Positions 26,996-36,051 of a stretch of 64,000 bases of DNA are shown here, in pieces. Location of the stretch: the NCBI GenBank assembly GCA_951812395.1, contig CATOSD010000001.1:372001-436000 (forward strand), in the 5' to 3' direction. The notes under the pieces were generated by a model. That model worked only from the letters and a program-made list of their open reading frames with translations. It did no database searches and was not told the origin of the DNA. The stretch comes from an uncultured Dehalococcoidia bacterium. Its GTDB lineage: Bacteria > Chloroflexota > Dehalococcoidia > Lucifugimonadales > CATOSD01. The position numbers and the translations under genes are program-made. Numbering within the stretch: position 1 is the stretch's first letter; each line of letters opens with the position of its first letter.

Positions 26996-29683
26996 CTAGA
27001 CACTTCCTATTATAACATCACGCGACCTCGACCCGTCACTGGGACCGACGATGCCGCGGTCCTCCAGTTCGTCCATCAGGCGAGCGGCGCGGGGGTAGCC
27101 TATGCGCAGGCGCCGCTGCATCAGCGAGGTCGAGAGCTTGTTGTGGCTCATCGCCAGGCTGATGGCCTTATCCAGCAGCTCGTCGGCGCCGTCGGAGCCT
27201 GCCCCGGACTGCTCGCTGTCCCCTTCTCCGGGAGCGGCTTGCAAGGCTATCTCGTCCATCGGCCCCCAGGGCGTCGTCTTCCAGAATTCCACCAGGTGTT
27301 CGACCTCGCCGTCGGAGATGAACACGCCCTGCACGCGCTCCGGCCGTGAGGCGTCCAGCGGTAGGTAGAGCATGTCGCCCCGGCCCAGCAACTTGTCGGC
27401 GCCGGCGGTGTCGAGGATGGTGCGCGAGTCCACCTGCGAGGTGACGCTGAAGCTGATTCTGCTCGGGAAGTTCGCTTTGATGAGCCCTGTCACCACGTCC
27501 ACCGACGGCCTTTGGGTGGCGACGACCAGGTGAATGCCTGTCGCCCTGCCCAGTTGCGCCAGCCGGCAGAGGGTCTGCTCGACGTCGAATGCCGCCGACA
27601 TCATCAGGTCAGCGAGCTCGTCTATCACCACTACCAGCATCGGCATCTTGTCGGACACGCGCTTGTTGTACGACTCGATGTTGCGGACGCCGACCTCCTC
27701 CATGTTGCGGTAGCGGTCGAGCATTTCGTTGACCAAACCCTTCAGCAGGCCTACGACCTCGTCTGTCTCCACAACCACGGGCGTGAGGAGGTGGGGAATG
27801 CCGTTGTAAGGAGTTAGCTCCACGCGCTTAGGGTCTATGAGCAGCAGCCTGAGTTCGGCGGGAGACCTCTCCATGATGAGTGAAGATATCATGCCGTTGA
27901 GGCACGCGCTCTTGCCGCTACCGGTCGCTCCGGCGACGAGCAGATGGGGCATCTTGGCCAGATCGACGACCTTGGTCTCGCCGCCGGAGCCCCTGCCGAG
28001 CGCGACGGGCAGATCGCCCTTCTTGCTCGTGCGGCGGAACTCGCCGCTCTCCATCACCGAACGCAGCGACACGACGCCCGGGTTGGGGTTGGGTATCTCT
28101 ATTCCGATCATAGACTCGCCCATAACCGGCGTCTCGATGCGTATGCTGGGCGTCTTGAGCGCGAGCGCGAGGTCCTTTTCGCGCGAAAGTATGCTGTCCA
28201 CCTTCACGCGGGTCTTGGTCTCCTGGCGCTTCATCACCGCCCTGCCCGACTCGTTCAGCTTGGGACTTCCCGCCTCGTCGGTCTCCCGCACTTGCTTGTA
28301 GCGCCGGACCCAGCCGGGGACCAGCCCGTACATGGTTACGCGCGGACCCGGCATGGCCTGTCCCATCTCGACCTCAATACCGTACTCGGCCAGCGTGCGC
28401 CGTATCACGTCGCCGGTGAACTGAATCTCCTCCTCAGTTACGCCCGCCTCGGGCGCCTCGAGCAAGAAGTCGCGCTTGGGCAGCTTCCAACGACTCGCGC
28501 CGCGGCGAGAATGGGAATCGCCTGCCCGGTCGCCGTTGTCGTTGCCATTTGGTTCGGCCGGCGTGGTGGAAGAGTCCCACAGGCTGTTGAACTTGGTCCT
28601 GCCGGGGGAGCGGGTGCGCCGTGGCGGTTCGGCGTAAGGCCCAGCGACGGCGGGTGGCGCTGCCGCGGCCTCCCGGTTGCCATTGGGCGCGAGCGCGGGC
28701 TCGTAAGAGCCGTAGCCGTGGGCGGCCCAGTCGTCGGCGTTCAGATATTCGCCTCTGTAGCCGCGGGCGGCCGGTTCGTACTCGCGCGAGTAGTCGTCTA
28801 CCTGCGGCGCGAGTCCGGCATCTTCCAGGATGAGCTCGTCGCCGCCGCTGGCGTCCTGCTCGCCGCTCTCGCCAATCGAGTCGGACGAGGCCTGACCCTC
28901 TGAGCCAACGACTGCCATGAGGCCTTCGTACCTGTACGACCCCGCGTTAGGGGAACTGCCGCCGTTCGCCGGAGATCCCAGGCCAAGCTCGTATGGAGAC
29001 CCTGGATCGACCCCGTTGCCCGGAGGCGATGAGTAGGCGAACTGGTCGTCCTGCCCGTAAGCTTGCGACATCTCTTTGGACTGCTCGTTCTTCTCGCGGT
29101 GTTCTCGCAACTTGGCGGCTATCGCGTTGCTTGCGAAGGCCAGCACCACCCAACTGAACAGGGCCGCCCTGCCCAGAGCTACAGCAACTGCAACGGCGAC
29201 TAGCGGCGCGGCGACGGCAACGCCGATGGCTGTTACGGCGAACAGGCGCAGCCCGCCGAGCCACGCAGTGGGGCCGACGACCGACTGCCCGGCGCGTCCG
29301 CCGAGCGACACCTCGCCGCCGAGCGTGAACGCCGAGAGCGCGCCGCTCGCGGGCGTGAAGAATGCCAGCGCGCCGAGCGCGGCGGCAAGGAGCACGACAG
29401 AGCCGAGCCACAGCCTGTAACGTCGGAACCAGCCGCGCTGCCAGCCGAGCGCGAAGGCGAAGACGGCGAGCCAGGCGACTATGGGCACGATGCCGAGCCC
29501 GAGCGCCGATATGGTGGCGTCCCTCGCCGAGGTAATCGCGTCCAGTATGGGAGCGCGGAACCAGTAAACGACTCCCGCGACTACGGAGAGCGCAACCACT
29601 CCGGCGACGAGGGCCGGAACGATGGGAAAGGGAGATTTCTCCCCACCGCCGCCGGCGGGGGCGTGTTCAAATGTGTCTTGCAT
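26996..29683 (-). CDS. ftsK: DNA translocase FtsK/SpoIIIE
   Basis: 895 residues from ATG 29683 (AGGAA upstream); a frame to 29788 would add 35 low-complexity residues. N-terminal third has several membrane segments, then a long Gly/Ser/Pro/Glu-rich linker, then the motor: VAGATGSGKSACLNGM (Walker A), LLLIDPKRVEL (Walker B region) and TQRPSVDVVTG. The C-terminal gamma winged helix (LLDKAISLAMSHNKLSTSLM ... MDELEDRGIVGPSDGSRSR) recognises KOPS/SRS-type sites. It pumps chromosomal DNA across the septum. Confidence 0.95.
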   Translation of the reverse strand: MQDTFEHAPAGGGGEKSPFPIVPALVAGVVALSVVAGVVYWFRAPILDAITSARDATISALGLGIVPIVAWLAVFAFALGWQRGWFRRYRLWLGSVVLLAAALGALAFFTPASGALSAFTLGGEVSLGGRAGQSVVGPTAWLGGLRLFAVTAIGVAVAAPLVAVAVAVALGRAALFSWVVLAFASNAIAAKLREHREKNEQSKEMSQAYGQDDQFAYSSPPGNGVDPGSPYELGLGSPANGGSSPNAGSYRYEGLMAVVGSEGQASSDSIGESGEQDASGGDELILEDAGLAPQVDDYSREYEPAARGYRGEYLNADDWAAHGYGSYEPALAPNGNREAAAAPPAVAGPYAEPPRRTRSPGRTKFNSLWDSSTTPAEPNGNDNGDRAGDSHSRRGASRWKLPKRDFLLEAPEAGVTEEEIQFTGDVIRRTLAEYGIEVEMGQAMPGPRVTMYGLVPGWVRRYKQVRETDEAGSPKLNESGRAVMKRQETKTRVKVDSILSREKDLALALKTPSIRIETPVMGESMIGIEIPNPNPGVVSLRSVMESGEFRRTSKKGDLPVALGRGSGGETKVVDLAKMPHLLVAGATGSGKSACLNGMISSLIMERSPAELRLLLIDPKRVELTPYNGIPHLLTPVVVETDEVVGLLKGLVNEMLDRYRNMEEVGVRNIESYNKRVSDKMPMLVVVIDELADLMMSAAFDVEQTLCRLAQLGRATGIHLVVATQRPSVDVVTGLIKANFPSRISFSVTSQVDSRTILDTAGADKLLGRGDMLYLPLDASRPERVQGVFISDGEVEHLVEFWKTTPWGPMDEIALQAAPGEGDSEQSGAGSDGADELLDKAISLAMSHNKLSTSLMQRRLRIGYPRAARLMDELEDRGIVGPSDGSRSRDVIIGSV

Positions 29684-29861
29684 AACGCCTGTTCCTGCGT
29701 AAGATTCCGGATGGCGGCCGTCGAGGGGCCGCGCCCCGAGATTTCGTGGAGGAGGTCGAGGGTAATGCTGCCCCGGCGCGGTGTCCACAGAGGCCGCTTC
29801 GCGCGCCTTCCCGAGGCGAAACGCATTGCCCGCTTGGTGATCCAGGAGCCTCAGGCGTCCC

Positions 29862-31520
29862 CTAGAGGCGCTCTATGGCTACGAGCACGGTTGGACGCCT
29901 GCGCGTTTGCTCGTACAGGAAGTCGGAGACTGCGCCCGCGACCCTGGCCTCCACCCTATCCCAATCTATGGCGTAGCGCGTTTCCGTTTCTAGGCTTTGC
30001 AGGGCAATTTTGGCGGTTTTTCCGAACAGGTATTGGGATTCGTCCAAATCGGTGAATCCCGAGGACACTATCGCCGGCTCTGCGAGCGCCTCGCCGGTGA
30101 CTTCGTCGACGCACAGAAGTACGGCCACTACTCCATTCCGAGAGAGCCGGCGCCTTTCGTCCAGAGTCTCGCTGTACATGTTCCACAGCATGCGGCCGTC
30201 CACGTAAAGGCGACCCGCGGGCACGCTGCCCACCACGTCGGCGCCCGAGGAGTCGATCTGCAGAACGTCGCCGTCGGTGAGCACGAACGTGTTGGACGCC
30301 GGCACGCCCATGGAGCGCGCAATGGAGGCGTGGGCCACGAGGTGCCTGTACTCTCCGTGCACGGGCACGAAGTAGCGCGGCCTGACGAGTCCGAGCATCA
30401 TCTTCAGCTCTTCCTGGCTCGCGTGGCCGTGCACGTGCACCATCTCGACGCGGCTGTAGTACACCTGGGCGCCGCGCATGAACAGGCTATCGATGGTTTT
30501 GGCGATGAGGGTCTCGTTGCCCGGAATGGGCGAGGCGGAGATGATCACGGTGTCGCCTGCCTCGACTTCCACGTCGCGGTGCTCACCGTTGGCGATTCGC
30601 ACGAGCGCGGAGGTCGGCTCGCCCTGGCTGCCCGTGGCCATGATCACCACGCGCTCATTCGGCAACCGGGCCGCGTCCCGTGTCGACACGAGCACACCGT
30701 CTGGCGCGTCCAGATAGCCCATCTTTCGCGCCATCTTCACGTTGTTAGCCATGCTGCGGCCGACCACGGCGACCTTGCGGTCGTACTTCACTGCGGAGTC
30801 GACCACCTGCTGCACGCGCGAGATGAGCGAGGCGAACGTGGCGACCATCACGCGCCCCGGCGCCTCGCCAATCAGCCGGTCCAGCGCCTGGGCCACCACC
30901 TGCTCGGACTCGGTGTAGCCCTTCACCTCGGCATACGTGGAGTCGGACAGCAGCAGCAGCGCACCGTCGCCGGCGAGCCGGGACAGCGCGATGAAGTCCA
31001 TCGGCTGGGAGTCTATCGGCGTGTGGTCGATCTTGAAGTCGCCGGTGTGGATGACCATGCCCAGGGGAGACTCTATGGCAATGCCCATGGCGTCAGGGAT
31101 GGAGTGGCAGACGCGGAAGAACTCGACCTGGAAGGCGCCCACCCTGAACCGGGTGTGTGGCTCGACGACGTTGAGCCGTGCGTCCCGTATCATGCCGCGC
31201 TCGCGCAGCTTGACCGAGATCAACCCGTGGGCGAGCCGCGAGGAGTAGACCGGCACGTCGATCTCGGCGAGCACAAAAGGCAGCGCGCCTATGTGGTCTT
31301 CGTGGCCGTGGGTTATGAGAATGGCCCTTACGCGGTCCCGGTTCTCGCGAAGGTAAGTGATGTCGGGTATGGCGAAGTCGATGCCCGGAGTGTCTTCGCC
31401 CGGGAAGAGGATGCCCGCGTCGACGACCACGATGTCGTCTTCGTATTCCAGGGCCAGCATGTTCTGGCCAATCTCGCCGAGGCCGCCCAGAGGTATGACA
31501 GTGAGGGGAGATTCGGGCAT
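29862..31520 (-). CDS. rnj: Ribonuclease J
   Basis: 552 residues. Metallo-beta-lactamase/beta-CASP nuclease acting as 5'-3' exo- and endoribonuclease in mRNA turnover. Metal motif THGHEDHIGALPF near residues 73-85; also PLGGLGEIGQNM at the N-terminus, VMVATFASLISRVQQ and VHVHGHASQEE in the beta-CASP region. Start ATG 31520 lies only 6 nt after the UDG stop, so the two are in one operon. RNase Y is encoded at 61463-63010, so this genome uses both enzymes. Confidence 0.95.
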   Translation of the reverse strand: MPESPLTVIPLGGLGEIGQNMLALEYEDDIVVVDAGILFPGEDTPGIDFAIPDITYLRENRDRVRAILITHGHEDHIGALPFVLAEIDVPVYSSRLAHGLISVKLRERGMIRDARLNVVEPHTRFRVGAFQVEFFRVCHSIPDAMGIAIESPLGMVIHTGDFKIDHTPIDSQPMDFIALSRLAGDGALLLLSDSTYAEVKGYTESEQVVAQALDRLIGEAPGRVMVATFASLISRVQQVVDSAVKYDRKVAVVGRSMANNVKMARKMGYLDAPDGVLVSTRDAARLPNERVVIMATGSQGEPTSALVRIANGEHRDVEVEAGDTVIISASPIPGNETLIAKTIDSLFMRGAQVYYSRVEMVHVHGHASQEELKMMLGLVRPRYFVPVHGEYRHLVAHASIARSMGVPASNTFVLTDGDVLQIDSSGADVVGSVPAGRLYVDGRMLWNMYSETLDERRRLSRNGVVAVLLCVDEVTGEALAEPAIVSSGFTDLDESQYLFGKTAKIALQSLETETRYAIDWDRVEARVAGAVSDFLYEQTRRRPTVLVAIERL

Positions 31521-31526
31521 TCGGCG

Positions 31527-32141
31527 CTATTCGAACAGGCTGAGCTGCTGCCTGGGATCTTCCTCGGCCTGGTCGACCGGCAGAGAACCGGCGTCCCGGA
31601 TGAGGCCGGGCAGAGCTCGGAAGTCCTCTTCCAGGGCGACGCGCAGCCTGCCGTTGCGGAGCGCAGCGGCGGGGTGGTACATGGGGTAGACCAGCAGGTT
31701 GTTCCAGCGGCGGGGCTTGCCGCGCGCCTTGCCGATGGCCTCGTTGGGGAAGAACTTGGCGAAGGAGTATCTTCCCAGCGCGACGACGACCTTGGGCGAT
31801 ATGGTCTCGAGCTGCTCGTCCAGATAGGGCTGGCAGGCGGCTATCTCGCCGGGAAGGGGGTCGCGATTGTTGGGCGGTCGGCACTTGAGCATGTTGGTTA
31901 TGTACACGTCCTCGCGCCGCAGCCCGATGGAGTCCAGCAGCTCTGTCAGCAGGTTACCCGCCCGGCCCACAAAGGGCCGGCCTTCCTGGTCTTCGTAGTA
32001 GCCCGGCGCCTCGCCCACGAACATGACGTCGGCGTCGAGCGAGCCCTCGCCCGGCACGGCGCGGTTGCGCTTTTGGGCGAGGGTGCACTTGGCGCATGCA
32101 TTGACTCTTCGCACAAGGTCTTCGTACGTGGCGGTGCTCAT
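31527..32141 (-). CDS. Family 4 uracil-DNA glycosylase with C-terminal beta-clamp motif
   Basis: 204 residues from ATG 32141 (GGGGAA upstream). Four Fe-S cysteines can be seen (NACAKC, MLKCRPPNN, IAACQPY). The uracil-site motif is GEAPGYYEDQEGRPFVGRAG and the C-terminal motif is YPMYHPAAALRN. It excises uracil from DNA. The chain ends in QQLSLFE, which contains QLSLF, the consensus beta-sliding-clamp-binding pentapeptide, indicating coupling to replication. First gene of the UDG-rnj-ftsK-accDA series. Confidence 0.93.
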   Translation of the reverse strand: MSTATYEDLVRRVNACAKCTLAQKRNRAVPGEGSLDADVMFVGEAPGYYEDQEGRPFVGRAGNLLTELLDSIGLRREDVYITNMLKCRPPNNRDPLPGEIAACQPYLDEQLETISPKVVVALGRYSFAKFFPNEAIGKARGKPRRWNNLLVYPMYHPAAALRNGRLRVALEEDFRALPGLIRDAGSLPVDQAEEDPRQQLSLFE

Positions 32142-32210
32142 AGGCAGTTCCCCGTCCGCTGCTCTCCGTTTTGGCAAGCCGTGAACCGAGTTCTCGAACC
32201 GGCTGCACAC

Positions 32211-32938
32211 CTGTCCGGCAGACTGGGCAAACCTTACACGACGGGGCCGCGGAGCGTCAAACCCCGGGCTGGCATAGGACCTGGGTCAGCTTAGGCGGCG
32301 AATAGTCTTGCAAGTCGGCGTCGCCGAGGCTTCATCGTTATCTGGGGCGGGTAGCGCGTATGGGTGGGCGGCAGGGCCGGGACTGGCTTGCGCGGCGGCC
32401 ATGAAGACAGGCCGCGCAGCACCTCCTGGCCTGCTACCGCTTGTTTGGGCCGGGGATCGCGGTCGGCAAGGCTGGGCAGAGCCTCGACCGGAACTCCGCG
32501 CCGGCCAGGTGGCGTGCGCGGTACGGGTCGGGGCTGGTTTTGCGCCTCGGTCACCCCCATCCCAGCCTTCCCCCTGCGAGGGGGAGGGGACAATAGGTCG
32601 GGGCGGGGTGGACGGGTGACGGGCTACCAAGCGGAGTCGCATCCGGGCTAAAGCAGGGGCTACCTGCCGGGTGGGACAATACGCCTAGAAAATAGTGTCC
32701 CGTTTCGTTTCTTTTGTTCTATCTCCTCAGATTTCGTAGCTGGGCGGGCTGGATATTTGGTTATGGATGAAACGGATTGCGGTTGGATGGGAAAATGTTT
32801 GACGGTTAGTTGACAAGGGTGATACGGGGTGTGCCGGTTGGTCGGTGGCCGGTCTTCGGATGTTAAGTGGCCGGTTGGTTGTTATGAAGGGGATGTTAGC
32901 ACGGATGTGCTGGCGTGTCAAGGGGGGGTGGAATGACG
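32211..32938. other. Intergenic region between UDG and hicA with dispersed repeats
   Basis: About 730 bp without a credible gene. It holds one copy of the CACCCCCATCC / CGAGGGGGAGGGGAC palindromic repeat (32551-32594), a degenerate repeat containing TTTCGTAGCTGGG (about 32687-32750), and AGCACGGATGTGCT (32898-32911). The part from 32690 to 32900 is richer in T and G than the surroundings, with runs resembling GGTTGGTTGTTATG. Confidence 0.5.
32551..32594. repeat. Dispersed palindromic repeat (family 1)
   Basis: TCACCCCCATCC followed by CTTCCCCC, a short loop, then GAGGGGGAGGGGAC. The two C-rich and G-rich arms can form a hairpin. The same unit recurs at 56006-56050, 56063-56106, 60974-61017 and 63162-63203. 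Confidence 0.75.
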
Positions 32939-32962
32939 AACCTGTAGCCCCAACTACAGGTT
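32939..32962. terminator. Hairpin overlapping the hicA stop codon
   Basis: AACCTGTAG (32939-32947) / CTACAGGTT (32954-32962), a perfect 9-bp stem with a 6-nt loop. On the minus strand the upstream arm contains the last codons and the TAG stop of hicA. No T-run follows on the minus strand, so it may be an mRNA-stabilising or weak terminator structure. Confidence 0.5.
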
Positions 32963-33175
32963 TGAGCAGAATTCGGCCACTGTGAGGCCAGCGGAACGGA
33001 TGAGGCGCCGCAACGTTCCTTTGGCGACGCTGGAGTGAATTGGCACGGATAGAGTAGCCAATTCCCCGGGTTTGGTCATAATGACATGGCTACCTCTCTG
33101 ACGAGCCACATCCCAACCAAAGCGTTCGAAGTTACGCACCGTTTGCGCCCCGCTCAGAGTGGGCAATGGCGGCAT
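32954..33175 (-). CDS. hicA: HicA-family toxin (mRNA interferase)
   Basis: 73 residues, double-stranded-RNA-binding-like fold of HicA: TLSGAQTVRNFERFGW, then RQRGSHVIM with the catalytic-type histidine, and a C-terminal LRRLIRSAGLTVAEF. HicA toxins cleave mRNA until bound by HicB. The start overlaps the last base of the upstream antitoxin gene. The order is hicB then hicA, the reverse of the E. coli arrangement but common elsewhere. Confidence 0.9.
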   Translation of the reverse strand: MPPLPTLSGAQTVRNFERFGWDVARQRGSHVIMTKPGELATLSVPIHSSVAKGTLRRLIRSAGLTVAEFCSNL

Positions 33176-33396
33176 TACAGTGCTACTTCAACCTGCCGAG
33201 TCTCTATCGTCAGCGGCATACCATGTTCGGCGCGCACTTCAATGCAGAGTTTGATGGCCTCTTGTATGTTGGTCAGAGCCTCTTCTTTCGTGTCGCCTTG
33301 GCTTACGCACCCAGGAATAGACGGGCACTCTGCTATCCAAACTCCGTCTTCGTCTCTGTCAATCGTCACAGTTATCTTCAATGCTTGAGCCTCCAT
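33175..33396 (-). CDS. hicB: HicB-family antitoxin
   Basis: 73 residues with the partial RNase H-like HicB fold: KITVTIDRDEDGVWIAECPSIPGC, then SQGDTKEEALTNIQEAIKL. Typical of short HicB antitoxins without a DNA-binding C-terminus. It immediately precedes hicA with a 1-nt overlap, consistent with coupled expression of the pair. Confidence 0.9.
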   Translation of the reverse strand: MEAQALKITVTIDRDEDGVWIAECPSIPGCVSQGDTKEEALTNIQEAIKLCIEVRAEHGMPLTIETRQVEVAL

Positions 33397-33485
33397 AAGT
33401 CGCCCGAGGCGATTGCACAGGCTGGGTTGATTGGCTGGGCGAATCTTACTAGGAGTGTCTCAGGGCGTCAACCGAGCGGTGGCTG

Positions 33486-34820
33486 TCACCGCTTGCCCTG
33501 CGCCATGCGCAGCGACGCGGGCATGCGTCGCAGGGCGAACATCGCCGACACGCCGACCACCGCGAGCGCGCCGTTGAGGCTGAACGCCAGACCCCAGCCG
33601 GCGGCGCCCTGCACGACGTCAAGCACGGAGCCGGCGGCGATGGGCGCGGCCGCGCCGACGCTGAAAGCTATGAACGCCTGCACGGCTTGCGTGGACCCCA
33701 CCCTGCCGCGCGGCGCAAGCTCCGTCACCGCCGTGGAATAGATCGCCGAGTCGGCCGCCGTGGACAGCCCGTAGACGAAGCCGAGCGCGAGCATCAGCGC
33801 GGGCGGCGCGCCGATGAGCCATCCGACGATGAACGAGCACGTGCCGCTCACGGTGAATATGAGCATCGCGCCGGCCGTTCGGCCCGTGTAGTCGGACACG
33901 AACCCGCCTACGAGCACGCCGCCGACGCCCATCATGAACATCAGGCCCGCCCACGTCGACGCCTGGGCCGCCGCGTCCTGCGAATCCGCTCCGCCGTGAA
34001 TGAACATCGCACCGAGCAGCAGCGGCAGCCACAGCCGCGCCAGGTACAGCTCGGCGGTGTGCAGCGTGTATCCCGCTATCGCGAGAACCGCCGGGCGGTT
34101 GCGCAGCACGCTCAGGTCCAGGCGCCAGCCGGCGGGGGCGGCCTGCTGCTCCGGCGCGGCGGCGGGCCGCTCAGAGTCGCGGCCCAGCATCAGCAGCAGC
34201 GCGGGCGCGAGACCGGCCAGCGCGACGAAGGCGGTCACCAGGTACGCGGCCTGCCAAGTCTCCACGGCGTTCAGCAGTTGGCCCATGAACACGTAGGAGA
34301 CGGTCGTGCCTGCATAGCCCATGGCGACGAACACGCCCACGGCGGCTCCGCGCCTGCCGTGGGCGAAGCGCAGCGACACGAGCTGAATGCCGGGCACGTA
34401 GGCCCCGACGTGTCCCATGCCCGATATGAACCGGAGGGCCGAGCCGGTCCAGACGTCTGTCGCGAGCAGGGGAAACAGCAGGTTGCTCACGGCCATCACC
34501 ACCACGCTCGCGAGCAGCACGCGGCGGGGCGACAGCCTGTCGGCCAGCGGTATGAGAACGACGGACGACACAGCGTAGCCGATGAGGTATGCGGAGAAGA
34601 CCAGCGCGGCTTCGGCGTTCGAGAGGCGCCACTCGTCGCGAATGAAGGGCGCGGAGGAGACGTAGCTGGAGAATGGGAGCAGCGACAGGAAGAGGGCAGA
34701 GCTTATGCCGCCGAGCCACACGGCGCTCTTCCAGCCCGCGCCGGACGCGTTCGCGTCGTCTCCGGGGCCGCCGGCGCCGGGCGGCGGCTCGCTGTGTGGT
34801 TCGTGGGTCGGCTGTGCCAT
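33486..34820 (-). CDS. MFS transporter
   Basis: 444 residues, about 12 hydrophobic segments, in the major facilitator pattern. The loop 2-3 signature is ADRLSPRRVLLASV and the matching C-terminal-half loop is VSDYTGRTAGAM. The N-terminal 30 residues are Pro/Gly-rich and cytoplasmic. It resembles the nitrate/nitrite-porter and oxalate-type MFS group by general pattern only; no substrate can be named. On the same strand as the PLP enzyme upstream, separated by 76 bp with a small hairpin. Confidence 0.85.
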   Translation of the reverse strand: MAQPTHEPHSEPPPGAGGPGDDANASGAGWKSAVWLGGISSALFLSLLPFSSYVSSAPFIRDEWRLSNAEAALVFSAYLIGYAVSSVVLIPLADRLSPRRVLLASVVVMAVSNLLFPLLATDVWTGSALRFISGMGHVGAYVPGIQLVSLRFAHGRRGAAVGVFVAMGYAGTTVSYVFMGQLLNAVETWQAAYLVTAFVALAGLAPALLLMLGRDSERPAAAPEQQAAPAGWRLDLSVLRNRPAVLAIAGYTLHTAELYLARLWLPLLLGAMFIHGGADSQDAAAQASTWAGLMFMMGVGGVLVGGFVSDYTGRTAGAMLIFTVSGTCSFIVGWLIGAPPALMLALGFVYGLSTAADSAIYSTAVTELAPRGRVGSTQAVQAFIAFSVGAAAPIAAGSVLDVVQGAAGWGLAFSLNGALAVVGVSAMFALRRMPASLRMAQGKR

Positions 34821-34896
34821 GCGGCTATGCCCCCGGCCGCCTTCGGGCGAGTTTGAAGCCCGCTCCTACCGTTGCCATCACCGGTCGCCGGCGGCG

Positions 34897-36051
34897 CTAA
34901 CCCAGGGCTTGGGCCAGGTCCTCTATCAGGTCGTCGGCGTGTTCCAGGCCTATGGACGAGCGCAGCAGGTTCTGCGGCGTGCGCGTGTGCGGCCCTTCGA
35001 TGGAAGCGCGGTGCTCTATCAGGCTCTCGGTGCCGCCCAGGCTCGTGGCGCGCGTGAACAGCCGCACGCCGGCGGCCACGCGCATGGCCTCATCACGGCC
35101 TCCCGCGACCTGGAAGGACACCATTCCGCCGAAGCCGTCCATCTGCCGGGCGGCGGTCTCACGGCCGGGGTGTCCCGGGAGGCCCGGGTAGTGGACCGCC
35201 TCCACGCGCGGGTGAGTGTCTAGGAACTCGGCCACGCGCGCTGCGTTCTCCGAGTGGGCCCTCATGCGCAGGTGCAGAGTACGCATTCCCCGCAGCGCCA
35301 GCCAGCAGTCGAATGCCGACGGCACCGCGCCGTAGGTGCTCTGCGCGCGCCGGACCCCTTCGAGCAACTCGCCGTCGTCGCGGCACACTACCGCTCCGCC
35401 GGTAAGGTCGCCGTGTCCGCCGACGTACTTGGTCGTCGAGTGCACCACGGCGTCGGCGCCCGTCTCGATGGGCCGCTGAAGCATGGGCGTGGCCCAGGTG
35501 TTGTCACAGACGCAGAGGGCGCCCGCCTCGTGCGCGATGGCGGCCGTGCGCTCCACGTCGGTTATCTTGAGCAGTGGGTTGGACGGAGTCTCGACCCAAA
35601 CCAGGCCGGTGTTGGGTCGCAGCGCCGCCGTCAACTGCGCCTCGTCGGTCAGGTCCACGAACGACGCTTCGAGTCCCCAGCGCGCGAACACGTCGCGGAG
35701 CAGCGCGGCGGTGCCGTGGTAGCAGTCGGAGGGCGCGATCACGTGGTCGCCCGTGGCCAGCGTGTGGAAAACGGCCCCCGCGGCGGCCATACCGGACGCG
35801 AAGCAGGCCGCGCCGGCGCCGGCCTCGAGCGCGGCGAGGCGGTCTTCGAGCAGAGCGCGGTTGGGATTTCCAGCGCGGGCGTAGGTGTATCCGAGCGGAT
35901 ATCCGCCGTCGGCCTCTCGCTCGAACGTGGTGGACAGGTGAACGGGGACTGTAACCGCCCCCGTTGCCGGGTCCACGTGATGAGCGGCCCGCGCCGCGAG
36001 CGTCTCTCGTCTCACGATATCGCCGGGCGGGCTTTCGGCCCTACAGGCCAA
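34897..36051 (-). CDS. Trans-sulfuration family PLP enzyme (cystathionine gamma-synthase/lyase-like)
   Basis: 384 residues from TTG 36051 (overlaps the upstream stop by 11 nt); GTG 36015 is an alternative. Family motifs: YTYARAGNPNRALLEDRLAA, FASGMAAAGAVFHT, DNTWATPMLQRP and the PLP lysine in HSTTKYVGGHGD. Members handle cysteine, homocysteine or methionine chemistry; synthase and lyase cannot be separated here. Overlap with an acyl-CoA dehydrogenase gene is unusual for methionine genes, so a catabolic gamma-lyase role is possible. Confidence 0.9.
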   Translation of the reverse strand: MACRAESPPGDIVRRETLAARAAHHVDPATGAVTVPVHLSTTFEREADGGYPLGYTYARAGNPNRALLEDRLAALEAGAGAACFASGMAAAGAVFHTLATGDHVIAPSDCYHGTAALLRDVFARWGLEASFVDLTDEAQLTAALRPNTGLVWVETPSNPLLKITDVERTAAIAHEAGALCVCDNTWATPMLQRPIETGADAVVHSTTKYVGGHGDLTGGAVVCRDDGELLEGVRRAQSTYGAVPSAFDCWLALRGMRTLHLRMRAHSENAARVAEFLDTHPRVEAVHYPGLPGHPGRETAARQMDGFGGMVSFQVAGGRDEAMRVAAGVRLFTRATSLGGTESLIEHRASIEGPHTRTPQNLLRSSIGLEHADDLIEDLAQALG

